From contig JAFCBY010000012.1 of the NCBI GenBank assembly GCA_017610485.1, forward strand, positions 1-23,472: 23,472 bases of DNA, read 5' to 3'. Origin of the DNA: Candidatus Falkowiibacteriota bacterium. GTDB lineage: Archaea > Iainarchaeota > Iainarchaeia > Iainarchaeales > GCA-2688035. Numbering within the stretch: the first letter of the stretch is position 1; the number at the start of each line of letters is the position of its first letter. The position numbers and the translations under genes were made by a program. This document shows, piece after piece, positions 16,890-23,472 of the stretch. Below the pieces are notes generated by a model, which worked only from the letters and a program-made list of their open reading frames with translations, ran no database searches and was not told where the DNA came from.

Positions 16890-19166
16890 ATGGTGATTGG
16901 CGGATTGAAAGTTGGAGACCATGTCGTAAAGGAGGAGGGCGGAAGGCGGCATTTAATCTTTGTCTGCAAGGACTGCCCCTACAGTGCCTCTGTTTCCAAT
17001 GACCTGCACTGCCGCTACCACATAATAACCGTTTTGTCCGAGGTTGAGGCCGACCTTGTTGTCCTAGCCGAAGTTTACGAAAGGGTTTACAGGGAAGCCC
17101 AGACCAAGATGCTTATAGAGATAGCCAACCTAAGGCAACGCTTCAGCATGGAAACAGTCTGGAGCTACAAGCATTTGGGCAAGGCCTCCAAAGAGTGCGA
17201 GGCCTACTTCTCCGAGAGGCACGACACCCTGGTCAAGATAGCCCACGACCTCATTGCATTTGACCCAATTCTTGCATATTTAACCCTCTTGAAGGAGATA
17301 AAGATTGAGAAAAGCAAGGCCGATTCCCAGGGCAAGGGATATGTCAACTGTTCCGCGCCATACTTTGAAATCCTCGCCTTTTTGAAACAGTCCTTTGAAA
17401 AAACAGAGCTCATTTCAAAAATAAAAACCTACCTTACCAAGCTTAGGCAAATTCCTGAAACCGCGCAATTATACCACAGCATATTCGAAGCCGATGTAAA
17501 GCCCTCCTTTATTGGAAGCAGGCTAATGTTCGACGAAATGGAAAGTTTGGAATTGTTGGACGAGTACACGGTGAAGAAGGCAACCGTGCAGATCTTTTCG
17601 CACCCAAGCAAGACAGAGTGCCTTTACTTCATCAACCCGCCTGAGTACACGCTAAGCCCTGAGAAGTACTTTGTGCTCAGCAAAACACGTGAAATAGTTT
17701 CCGGCTACAGGCCTGGCAAAACAAGCCTGAGCACTGTTGCAAAAAGCAGGCGTTACTTCGAGAGGCTTTACGAGTCAACCATCAAGGATGTTGGAAAGGA
17801 AAACCAGATAAGGCTTGAGCTGGACGAGATTTCAGAGCTTGCATCCATAGTTGCGCGCTACACAGTGGGCTATGGCATCCTCGAGATCCTTCTGAGTGAC
17901 AGGAGGCTAACAGATATATACCTTGACAGCCCCATTGGGCAGAAGCCACTCTACGTTGTGCACAACGAGTTGGGGCAGTGCCAGACAAACATTTTGTACA
18001 CCCAGGGCGAGGCCAACTCCTTAATCAGCAAGATGAGGGCAATGTCCGGAAGGCCGTTTGACGAAGCCCACCCTGTCCTTGACTTTAACCTGACAGACCT
18101 TGACAGCAGGATCGCCATTATTGGCCCGCCTTTGGCGCCCGACGGCTCGGCATTTGCGTTCAGGCTTCACAAGATAACGCCCTGGACTCTTCCGCAGTTC
18201 ATTGACGTGAACTTCTTGAGCCCGCTGGCAGCAGGCCTGCTTTCATTCTTCGTTGACATGCAGGCAACAATGCTTCTCACCGGAAGCAGGGGCAGTGGAA
18301 AAACAAGCCTGCTTGGAAGCTGCCTTTTGGAGGTCTCCCAAAGCAACAGGATAATTGTTCAGGAAGACACTCTGGAATTGCCTGTGCCCTACATGAAGAA
18401 AATTGGCTTCAACATCCAGAGGCTGAAGACAAGAAGCCCAATAAGCGTCAGCAAGACAGACACAGAGGTTGCGCCAGAGGAGGCTTTGAGAACTGCCCTG
18501 AGGCTTGGCGATTCCGCCCTGGTCATTGGTGAGATAAGATCGCACGAGGCCAAGGTTTTGTACGAGGCAATGCGAATTGGTGCAGCGGGAAACATTGTCA
18601 TGGGAACCGTTCACGGGGACTCTGCCTACAGTGTCTGGGACCGTGTTGTCAACGATTTGGGCGTGCCAAACACCTCGTTTAAGGCAACAGACCTCGTCGT
18701 CGTTGCCCGCCCAATAAGGTTTGCCGGCTCCTTGAAGAGGAACAGGCGCGTTGTCCAAATGACCGAAGTAAAAAAGCACTGGTCTGACGACCCTGAAAGA
18801 GAGGGCGCCCTTCTTGACCTAATGCTTTACGACGCTCGCAAGGACCACATTGAGCTAATAGAGGACAATTTGAAGGAGTCAGAGTTGTTTGACAAAATTA
18901 GCAGGACCAGTGGCCTGACAATGAAGGAGATGTGGAAGGACATCAGGCTGAGGGCCGAGGCCAAGGCCTTTTTGGTTGAGCTTAAAAACAAGCACAAGCT
19001 GCCAGTGCTGCTGGAAGCCGAGAACAGCACTGTTTGCAGGAACAAGATTATCTTACTTAAAGAGCAGCAGATCAGGGAATTTGGCAAAATCGATTACGAT
19101 GACGTGTTGGGCAGATGGAAGAACTGGACAACAACGGTTTTCCTGAAAAGGCTTTTGAAGAAATGA
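16890..19166 (+). CDS. Archaeal type II/IV secretion system (type IV pilus) ATPase, GspE/TadA/VirB11-like
   Basis: The product has 758 residues from the ATG at 16890; a TTG at 16839 lies upstream inside the leader hairpin region and is less likely. The N-terminus has a possible zinc site: C26-x2-C29-x11-C41-x2-H44. A long helical N-domain follows, then the motor: Walker A GSRGSGKT (465-472), an Asp-box-like QEDTLELP (491-498), a Walker B-like ALVIGEIRS (543-551) and a His box GTVHGDSA (572-579). These identify a hexameric ATPase that powers pilin assembly or secretion at the cytoplasmic face of the membrane. Walker B has Gly-Glu in place of the usual Asp-Glu, common in this superfamily. The membrane platform gene begins 18 bases after the stop, preceded by GGGG at 19171-19174, so the two are surely one operon. 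Confidence 0.93.
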   Translation: MVIGGLKVGDHVVKEEGGRRHLIFVCKDCPYSASVSNDLHCRYHIITVLSEVEADLVVLAEVYERVYREAQTKMLIEIANLRQRFSMETVWSYKHLGKASKECEAYFSERHDTLVKIAHDLIAFDPILAYLTLLKEIKIEKSKADSQGKGYVNCSAPYFEILAFLKQSFEKTELISKIKTYLTKLRQIPETAQLYHSIFEADVKPSFIGSRLMFDEMESLELLDEYTVKKATVQIFSHPSKTECLYFINPPEYTLSPEKYFVLSKTREIVSGYRPGKTSLSTVAKSRRYFERLYESTIKDVGKENQIRLELDEISELASIVARYTVGYGILEILLSDRRLTDIYLDSPIGQKPLYVVHNELGQCQTNILYTQGEANSLISKMRAMSGRPFDEAHPVLDFNLTDLDSRIAIIGPPLAPDGSAFAFRLHKITPWTLPQFIDVNFLSPLAAGLLSFFVDMQATMLLTGSRGSGKTSLLGSCLLEVSQSNRIIVQEDTLELPVPYMKKIGFNIQRLKTRSPISVSKTDTEVAPEEALRTALRLGDSALVIGEIRSHEAKVLYEAMRIGAAGNIVMGTVHGDSAYSVWDRVVNDLGVPNTSFKATDLVVVARPIRFAGSLKRNRRVVQMTEVKKHWSDDPEREGALLDLMLYDARKDHIELIEDNLKESELFDKISRTSGLTMKEMWKDIRLRAEAKAFLVELKNKHKLPVLLEAENSTVCRNKIILLKEQQIREFGKIDYDDVLGRWKNWTTTVFLKRLLKK

Positions 19167-19184
19167 TTTTGGGGAAAGAACTTT

Positions 19185-21455
19185 ATGCCAAGAAAAATAA
19201 AGCAATTTGCTGCAACACCAGGAGAATGGTACCATAAAATAACCCTTCCCTCTGTTGGGGTCGAGCCCGAGGAAAAGCTTTTGAAGAGAGTCGAGCCGCC
19301 CTTTGTCAAGTTCTGCAAATTCATTTATCAAACCATGCCCTCGCTTGGCCAGGGCGCTACCTTTGACAAAAAGCACAAGGAGGCCGTTGACTTTCTTGGA
19401 TGGGGGCTTAGGCCAGAAGAGCTTTCCGCAGCAGGCAAGTTTGCATTGTTTGGCTCGCTAATCCTCGGTGTGATAGTGGCAATCGTTATTTTTGTGATCC
19501 CTGGGCTGAACGAGCTGGTTTCAGACTTGGTGGGAGCCCAATTTGTCTTTGTTTATACACTCTTCCCGTTTGTTATCGTTGCATTCTTTTTGACAAACTT
19601 CGTGCAATCCTATCCCACAAACGCGGCCGATTTGGAGAAAACAAAGGCCCTGACCTATGTGCCGGAAATGGTTGGCTATATGATCATGTCAATGAAGCTT
19701 GTTCCAAACCTGGAGAAAGCGGTTGAGTTTTCTGCAATGCATGGGACAGGCAAGATCGCAAACGACTTCAAAAGGCTCTTGTGGGACGTGCAGCTTGGCG
19801 TTCACACAACCGTCAGCGAGGCCCTTGACCTGCTTGCCTACAGGTGGGGCAAGTACAGTGACGAGTTCAAGCAGGCTCTGATGCGAATTAGGGCCTCTGT
19901 CCTGGAGAACACCGAGGCCAAAAGATACCAGTTGCTTGACGCGACAATGATCTCAATCCTTGAATCCATTAAAAACAAGATGGAGCAATATGCCAGAGAA
20001 TTGTCACAGCCAAGCGTTTTGCTCTTTTACATGGGGGTATTGCTGCCCCTAATCCTCATAATCGTGCTTCCTGTGGGCTCGGCCTTTTCAGGCACGGCAA
20101 TGGCAACGCCACTCGTTCTCATAATCCTCTACAACATTCTCATTCCTGGGGCAACCCTCTTCTTTGCCCACGACGTCGTAATGAGGCGGCCGCCAACGCA
20201 GGAAATTCCAAAAATTCCTGACGGGTTCCCAGGCCTGCCCAAAAAGAACACCATGATTTTGGGCAAAATGCAGTTTGACATAAGGCTTGCAGTCGCCGCA
20301 ATTCTTGTAATCGGAATTGTCGGAAGTGTCTTCATTTCAAACCAGGGAATTCCCCCAAGAATTCTAATAGAGGAGGAAGCATTCCAGCTGCTTCCCCACG
20401 ACAAAGGCCTTGAGGAGGTCATGGCAAAGGAGGGCAAGACAGCCGACTGGTATGATAATGACGGGCCATACTTCCAGCAGCTCAAGCTAAAGTATGGTGA
20501 AGAGCAGGCAAACGCCAAATTCCAAGCTGAGAAAATAAAATTCTTCCTGCAGCCAGAGAACGATATAACGCCATACGCCCTCTCCTTTGGCCTGCTTTTG
20601 ACCCTTGTCGGCGCGGCCTCGTTTTTTATTTACTACAGCAGCATTTACAAGAGGATGGCACAGCTTGACATCCTCAAAATGGAGTCCGAATTCAAGGACA
20701 GCCTCTACATTCTTGCATCCCGCCTTGGCGAAAACAAGCCTGTTGAAGAAGCTCTAAAGCACACCCGCTCTTTCCTCCCAGACTTCAAGATATCGCAAAG
20801 GGTTTTTGGCAAAACCATTGAAAACATCGAGCTTTTGGGCATGCCATTGCATGCAGCGGTCTTTGACTCAAACTATGGGAGCATGAGAAACCTACCGAGC
20901 AAAACAATCCAGACAGGAATGAAAATAATGGTGGACTCGGTAAAGCTCGGCGTAAACGTTGCAGCACGCACCCTGATTTCCCTCTCCCTGCAATTGAGAA
21001 ACAGCGAAAAGGTAAACCAAACCCTGAAAGTGCTTATTTCGGATACGACAAGCATGATGAGCTCAATGGCAATCTTCATTGCCCCAATAGTGCTGGGCAT
21101 TACAACAGCCCTGCAAAAGGTTGTGATGCTAACCCTCAGCACCATTTCCACCAGCAACCTAGACAAGACCCTGGCAGCCATTGGAGATACCACAAGCTCG
21201 GTGCCTCTCAGCATGCCCACAGGCTTCTCCTTCGGTGGCGAGGGACTGGTTTCACCGCTTGAGTTCCTTCTAATAGTTGGCCTTTACGTAATCCAGCTGG
21301 TCATAATAATGACCTATTTCACCACAAAAATACAGGAGGACAACAACCTGCTCTTTTACATAAACCTTGCAAAAAGCCTGCCAATAGCAATAGCGGTCTT
21401 CCTTGCGGCAGTCATCCTAAGCGGAGTGATGGTTGGGGGCTTTTTCGGAGGCTAA
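19185..21455 (+). CDS. TadC/GspF-like membrane platform protein (two T2SSF-type modules)
   Basis: The product has 756 residues. Membrane segments occur near residues 84-104, 115-140, 275-295, 305-330, 367-385, 463-487, 625-655, 690-712 and 732-754. Two cytosolic helical blocks (about 150-270 and 495-620) have the look of T2SSF/GspF domains, for example the passage through EMVGYMIMSMKLVPNLEKA and the passage through LYILASRLGENKPVEEALKH, each followed by TM pairs. This duplicated layout is usual for archaeal FlaJ/TadC-like platform proteins, which sit above the ATPase and pass on its motion to growing filaments. An extended extracytoplasmic loop lies between about 386 and 460. The ATG at 19185 has GGGGAAAG a few bases upstream. 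The next gene starts three bases after its stop, showing translational coupling. Confidence 0.92.
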   Translation: MPRKIKQFAATPGEWYHKITLPSVGVEPEEKLLKRVEPPFVKFCKFIYQTMPSLGQGATFDKKHKEAVDFLGWGLRPEELSAAGKFALFGSLILGVIVAIVIFVIPGLNELVSDLVGAQFVFVYTLFPFVIVAFFLTNFVQSYPTNAADLEKTKALTYVPEMVGYMIMSMKLVPNLEKAVEFSAMHGTGKIANDFKRLLWDVQLGVHTTVSEALDLLAYRWGKYSDEFKQALMRIRASVLENTEAKRYQLLDATMISILESIKNKMEQYARELSQPSVLLFYMGVLLPLILIIVLPVGSAFSGTAMATPLVLIILYNILIPGATLFFAHDVVMRRPPTQEIPKIPDGFPGLPKKNTMILGKMQFDIRLAVAAILVIGIVGSVFISNQGIPPRILIEEEAFQLLPHDKGLEEVMAKEGKTADWYDNDGPYFQQLKLKYGEEQANAKFQAEKIKFFLQPENDITPYALSFGLLLTLVGAASFFIYYSSIYKRMAQLDILKMESEFKDSLYILASRLGENKPVEEALKHTRSFLPDFKISQRVFGKTIENIELLGMPLHAAVFDSNYGSMRNLPSKTIQTGMKIMVDSVKLGVNVAARTLISLSLQLRNSEKVNQTLKVLISDTTSMMSSMAIFIAPIVLGITTALQKVVMLTLSTISTSNLDKTLAAIGDTTSSVPLSMPTGFSFGGEGLVSPLEFLLIVGLYVIQLVIIMTYFTTKIQEDNNLLFYINLAKSLPIAIAVFLAAVILSGVMVGGFFGG

Positions 21456-21458
21456 ACC

Positions 21459-21923
21459 ATGAACCAACAAGGGCAGGAGGGCGCGGGCTTTAGGCTGATT
21501 ATCGAGGTAGTGCTTGCCTTCTTCGTTTTGGTGATAATTCTCGGCGTTGTAAGCCAGATTGATGAGTGGAGATGGCAGGTTAGCGTAAGGCGCCTGTACG
21601 AGGGCTTTGACAAGTCTTTGAACAGCCCTGACGGCAGCGTAATCGTGGAAAGGGACATTGTCTTAAAGATGGGGTCAAGCTACAGCAACAGGGCCTTTGA
21701 GGGAAGCAGTGCAGGCATTGACGCTGAGTGCATAGAGCTTGACGCCAGCAACTCAATGGCCTACGACCTTTCGGAGAACCGCGTTGTCAGTATAACCACC
21801 GTTATTCAGACAAACGTCTACTACAAGTGCCTGCCTGGCCACATAGTCGGCAAAGACGACTGTGGAACATTTTGCACTGTAAGCTTTGGAAAAGAGCTGG
21901 AGCCAGAGGAAGAAGTGGACTAA
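21459..21923 (+). CDS. Small prepilin-like membrane protein coupled to the secretion operon
   Basis: The product has 154 residues. It begins MNQQGQEGAGFRLIIEVV and runs into one hydrophobic helix (about residues 11-33), with the rest outside the cell. The N-terminus shares the pattern Asn-Gln-(Gln/Glu)-Gly-Gln-x4-Phe-(Lys/Arg)-Leu with the two proteins downstream, and resembles a class III prepilin leader without the usual Ser-x-acidic-aromatic positions. Cleavage after Gly5 is plausible. The outer part has four cysteines (AECIEL, YKCLPG, DDCGTFC) and an acidic tail ELEPEEEVD. GGAGG immediately upstream, inside the end of the platform gene, serves as the ribosome binding site. Position suggests a core minor pilin or pseudopilin of this machine, but no exact family is recognised. 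Confidence 0.82.
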   Translation: MNQQGQEGAGFRLIIEVVLAFFVLVIILGVVSQIDEWRWQVSVRRLYEGFDKSLNSPDGSVIVERDIVLKMGSSYSNRAFEGSSAGIDAECIELDASNSMAYDLSENRVVSITTVIQTNVYYKCLPGHIVGKDDCGTFCTVSFGKELEPEEEVD

Positions 21924-21994
21924 TCAGGGGGCACTACCCCAAAGCACTTTGTGTCCAAACGCCTACCCCTCCCAGCACAATGTTTAAGCACAAC

Positions 21995-22031
21995 GTTTAA
22001 ATACTAGTAAACTGTTTCTTAATTAGGTGAT
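21995..22031 (+). promoter_or_regulatory. Promoter and ribosome binding site of the first tandem prepilin-like gene
   Basis: TATA box GTTTAAATA (21995-22003) predicts transcription from about 22025. GGTGAT (22026-22031) is complementary to the end of archaeal 16S rRNA and lies 5 bases before the TTG at 22037. It decides that non-ATG start. The remainder of 21924-21994 shows only a short CCCC-rich stretch with nothing recognisable. Confidence 0.7.
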
Positions 22032-22035
22032 TTAA

Positions 22036-22101
22036 TTTGAATCAGGAAGGACAAGCATACAGTACTTTCAAGTTGCTTATTGCGGCAATCGTTGCAATGG
22101 C
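22036..22101 (+). repeat. Direct repeat, copy 1 (66 identical bases)
   Basis: These 66 bases cover the start codon and the prepilin-like leader and helix of the first tandem gene, and are identical to 22703-22768. Identity includes all third codon positions and stops abruptly on both sides, after which the two genes diverge strongly. Confidence 0.9.
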
Positions 22102-22582
22102 TATCTTGGCGATCCTAATCCCGATAATCATGCAGGTCATGGGCCTGATTAAGGCTGATCCAATGAATGAGACAAAGAGTTTGTTGTCTGATTTGGTTGG
22201 TTCTCCTGGGGCAGTAAAGCGCACTAAAGAGGTTGTGTTTTCGCCTGACAGCGTTTTGGCGGCCTCAGCTCTTGCTGAAAGGCTTCCAATCAGTGCCGAC
22301 CAGATTTGCATGAGCACAGGAAAATTTGAAGAGGACGATGAGGACGGATTCGAGTGCCTTAATTGTGATGGCGACCCTGACAAAACACAGAGGATAATCT
22401 ACAAAGGAAATGGGGACATCACGGCCAAGATTGCAGTGGTTTGCAATGTAAGCAATGACGAGCTTGCATCTGACATAGGCGCTTACGGGCTGCAGTATAG
22501 TACAGGAAATAGCTTAGTGGCCGCCTGTGAAGTCTGTGCTGACAAGGGAAAGTGCTGTGCAATCGTTTTGGAAAGAAGCTGA
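22037..22582 (+). CDS. Tandem prepilin-like secreted protein 1 with C-terminal CxxC-x5-CC motif
   Basis: The product has 181 residues and starts at TTG, supported by GGTGAT 5 bases upstream and by identity of the N-terminus to the next gene. The N-terminus MNQEGQAYSTFKLLIAAIVA continues into one helix (to about residue 36), like a class III prepilin, with cleavage expected after Gly5. The outer part contains DQICM, an acidic Cys patch (EEDDEDGFECLNC) and a VVCN motif. It ends with C164-x2-C167-x5-C173-C174 (CEVCADKGKCC), which may form disulfides or bind metal. The following gene is a paralogue with the same ends and a divergent middle. Both have their own promoters, unlike the preceding operon gene. 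Function unknown; surface filament subunit or secreted effector of the adjacent machine is inferred. Confidence 0.85.
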   Translation: MNQEGQAYSTFKLLIAAIVAMAILAILIPIIMQVMGLIKADPMNETKSLLSDLVGSPGAVKRTKEVVFSPDSVLAASALAERLPISADQICMSTGKFEEDDEDGFECLNCDGDPDKTQRIIYKGNGDITAKIAVVCNVSNDELASDIGAYGLQYSTGNSLVAACEVCADKGKCCAIVLERS

Positions 22583-22607
22583 ATTTAAAAAAAAAGTTGG
22601 ATGGGGG

Positions 22608-22650
22608 GGCCAAAGCTTCCTTTTCCTTCATATCTTTTTCTTTTTGTTTA
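22608..22650 (+). terminator. T-rich archaeal terminator region
   Basis: Downstream of the first tandem gene the plus strand has a series of T runs (CTTCCTTTTCC, ATCTTTTTCTTTTTG), typical of archaeal intrinsic termination, which needs no hairpin. It lies just before the promoter of the next gene. A run of seven G occurs at 22603-22609. Confidence 0.5.
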
Positions 22651-22660
22651 TTAATAACAA

Positions 22661-22698
22661 GGCTTAAATACCGCTTTCTACAATAGACTTCTGGTGAT
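22661..22698 (+). promoter_or_regulatory. Promoter and ribosome binding site of the second tandem prepilin-like gene
   Basis: TATA box GGCTTAAATA (22661-22670) predicts transcription near 22691. GGTGAT (22693-22698) lies 5 bases before the TTG at 22704, the same spacing as in the upstream copy. The sequence from the TATA box onward also resembles the promoter at 23355. Confidence 0.72.
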
Positions 22699-22702
22699 TT
22701 GC

Positions 22703-22768
22703 TTTGAATCAGGAAGGACAAGCATACAGTACTTTCAAGTTGCTTATTGCGGCAATCGTTGCAATGGC
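22703..22768 (+). repeat. Direct repeat, copy 2 (66 identical bases)
   Basis: Second copy of 22036-22101, offset 667 bases, covering the start and leader/helix of the second tandem gene. See the first copy. Confidence 0.9.
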
Positions 22769-23318
22769 GATTCTTGCGCTTTTGATTCCTCTCCTGCTGG
22801 GCACAATGGGTTTTGTTAAGGCAAACCCGTTGAATGAGACAAAGTCCCTGCTGTCCGGAATGCTTATGTCTCCAGGCGCACTCAAGTTCTCGGCCCCTGT
22901 TGTCTTTGAAAAAGGCAGTGTTTTGTCTGCTTCCTCCCTTGCAAAGGGCCTAACCTTAAGCGATGACCAGATTTGCATGATGAACTGGCTTGAAAGGCGC
23001 GATCCAGAGAACGCCTTTAAGGGCACGATTATGAACAATTTTGACTATGTTGGCACGGAAAGCTACAAAGTGGCTTACGTTGGCGAAACCTCTGCCACCG
23101 TCAGAATTGGCGTGATTTGCAACAAGGATGTTGACGCCCTAAGAGAGGACATTGAGGTGCACAGCAGTATATCGCCTGCCCTCAAAGCCGCTTTTGAAAC
23201 CGCGATAAAGAAGAACCCTGCCCTGGCAAAAAGATACCCCCACTTAGCCAGTTCTAAGTTTTGCAAAATTTGTGAGGACAAGGGAAAATGCTGCGTGGTT
23301 TTCCTAAAAAGAGTGTAA
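22704..23318 (+). CDS. Tandem prepilin-like secreted protein 2 with C-terminal CxxC-x5-CC motif
   Basis: The product has 204 residues and starts at TTG with GGTGAT 5 bases upstream. The first 21 residues are identical to the upstream paralogue, and the helix continues in similar form to about residue 35, followed by conserved NETKSLLS. In the outer part, DQICM and a VICN motif are kept. The acidic Cys patch is replaced by WLERRDPENAFKG, and the C-terminal region is longer (FETAIKKNPALAKRYPH). It ends with C187-x2-C190-x5-C196-C197 (CKICEDKGKCC). The conserved cysteines probably form a disulfide core that holds a variable surface. The family is not recognised; like its partner it is a candidate substrate of the secretion ATPase and platform upstream. 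Confidence 0.85.
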   Translation: MNQEGQAYSTFKLLIAAIVAMAILALLIPLLLGTMGFVKANPLNETKSLLSGMLMSPGALKFSAPVVFEKGSVLSASSLAKGLTLSDDQICMMNWLERRDPENAFKGTIMNNFDYVGTESYKVAYVGETSATVRIGVICNKDVDALREDIEVHSSISPALKAAFETAIKKNPALAKRYPHLASSKFCKICEDKGKCCVVFLKRV

Positions 23319-23354
23319 GCCTTTTTCCAATCGTAACAGTTTTCCAATCACAAA

Positions 23355-23364
23355 CCTTAAATAC
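23355..23364 (+). promoter_or_regulatory. TATA box of the gene starting at 23391
   Basis: CCTTAAATAC has its centre about 26 bases from 23386, giving a leader of only a few bases before the ATG at 23391. The next 20 bases (GCTTTTTACAATAAG...) closely match those after the promoter at 22661. Confidence 0.65.
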
Positions 23365-23390
23365 TGCTTTTTACAATAAGTGTTCTTATC

Positions 23391-23472
23391 ATGACACTAA
23401 AGGAATTTCTTAGAGAGGAGAGGGTGCAGAGCGAGTGGAGCTCTGTCTACATGCTGATTGTAATGGTTATTG
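23391..23472 (+). CDS. N-terminal fragment of a membrane protein, unknown (cut by window end)
   Basis: Only 27 codons are present: MTLKEFLREERVQSEWSS followed by VYMLIVMVI, the beginning of a hydrophobic helix. A charged N-terminus and then a membrane segment would fit another single-pass or pilin-like protein, but the leader lacks the Gly-Gln pattern of the preceding genes. The start is supported by a TATA box at 23355-23364 that predicts transcription within a few bases of the ATG. The sharing of promoter sequence with the prepilin-like gene upstream suggests joint expression. No product can be named. Confidence 0.65.
   Translation, partial: MTLKEFLREERVQSEWSSVYMLIVMVI

Noticed and set aside
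22590..22618. Further copy of the hairpin element (A-run, TTGG...CCAA, GCTT)
   Set aside because: Only TTGG/CCAA pair well and the flanking stems do not close, so chance is likely.

Overview
The window looks archaeal, most likely from a DPANN-type lineage. The evidence is TATA boxes about 26 bases upstream of inferred transcription starts, several apparently leaderless ATG starts, GGTGAT ribosome binding sites with TTG starts, an archaeosortase, archaeal secretion/pilus machinery and a class III (QSSLDYLMTYG-type) prepilin. A Diapherotrites/Micrarchaeota-like organism is a guess from that prepilin signature; no rRNA or other phylogenetic marker is present. No tRNA, rRNA, CRISPR array, transposase or phage gene was seen. 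No gene-free stretch exceeds about 210 bases.

Left part (1-14995, minus strand): two giant single-pass surface proteins, one of at least 1598 residues (cut by the window edge) and one of 2740 residues. They are collinear paralogues. Each has a short cytosolic N-terminus, one membrane helix near residues 47-70, strings of carboxypeptidase-regulatory/Ig-like beta domains, and a matching YRGW-containing domain near residue 735. Between them lies a 594-residue Cys-rich protein with a type IV prepilin-like N-terminus. Its leader is encoded by a tandem 60-bp repeat that folds into three hairpins per unit. The complete giant protein ends in a long helical region and a possible lysozyme/SLT-like fold.

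Middle (15000-16730): a canonical archaeal class III prepilin (+), a convergent archaeosortase (-, with the Cys/Arg/His triad), and a small very basic protein (+) of unknown function with a clear leaderless promoter.

Right part (16755-23472, plus strand): a type II/IV secretion ATPase, a two-module TadC/GspF-like membrane platform and a small prepilin-like protein form a tight operon. Two tandem paralogous prepilin-like proteins follow, each with its own promoter, and then the start of another gene under the same promoter motif. The ATPase has a long 5' leader with two strong hairpins that resembles the 60-bp hairpin repeat in the minus-strand gene.

Taken together this looks like a cell-surface module: pilus/secretion machinery, its candidate substrates, and giant adhesin-like or exoskeleton proteins. 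The most unusual items are the three-hairpin element, the paired giants with a Gly/Tyr-rich insert, and the tandem small pilins sharing 66 identical bases at their 5' ends.
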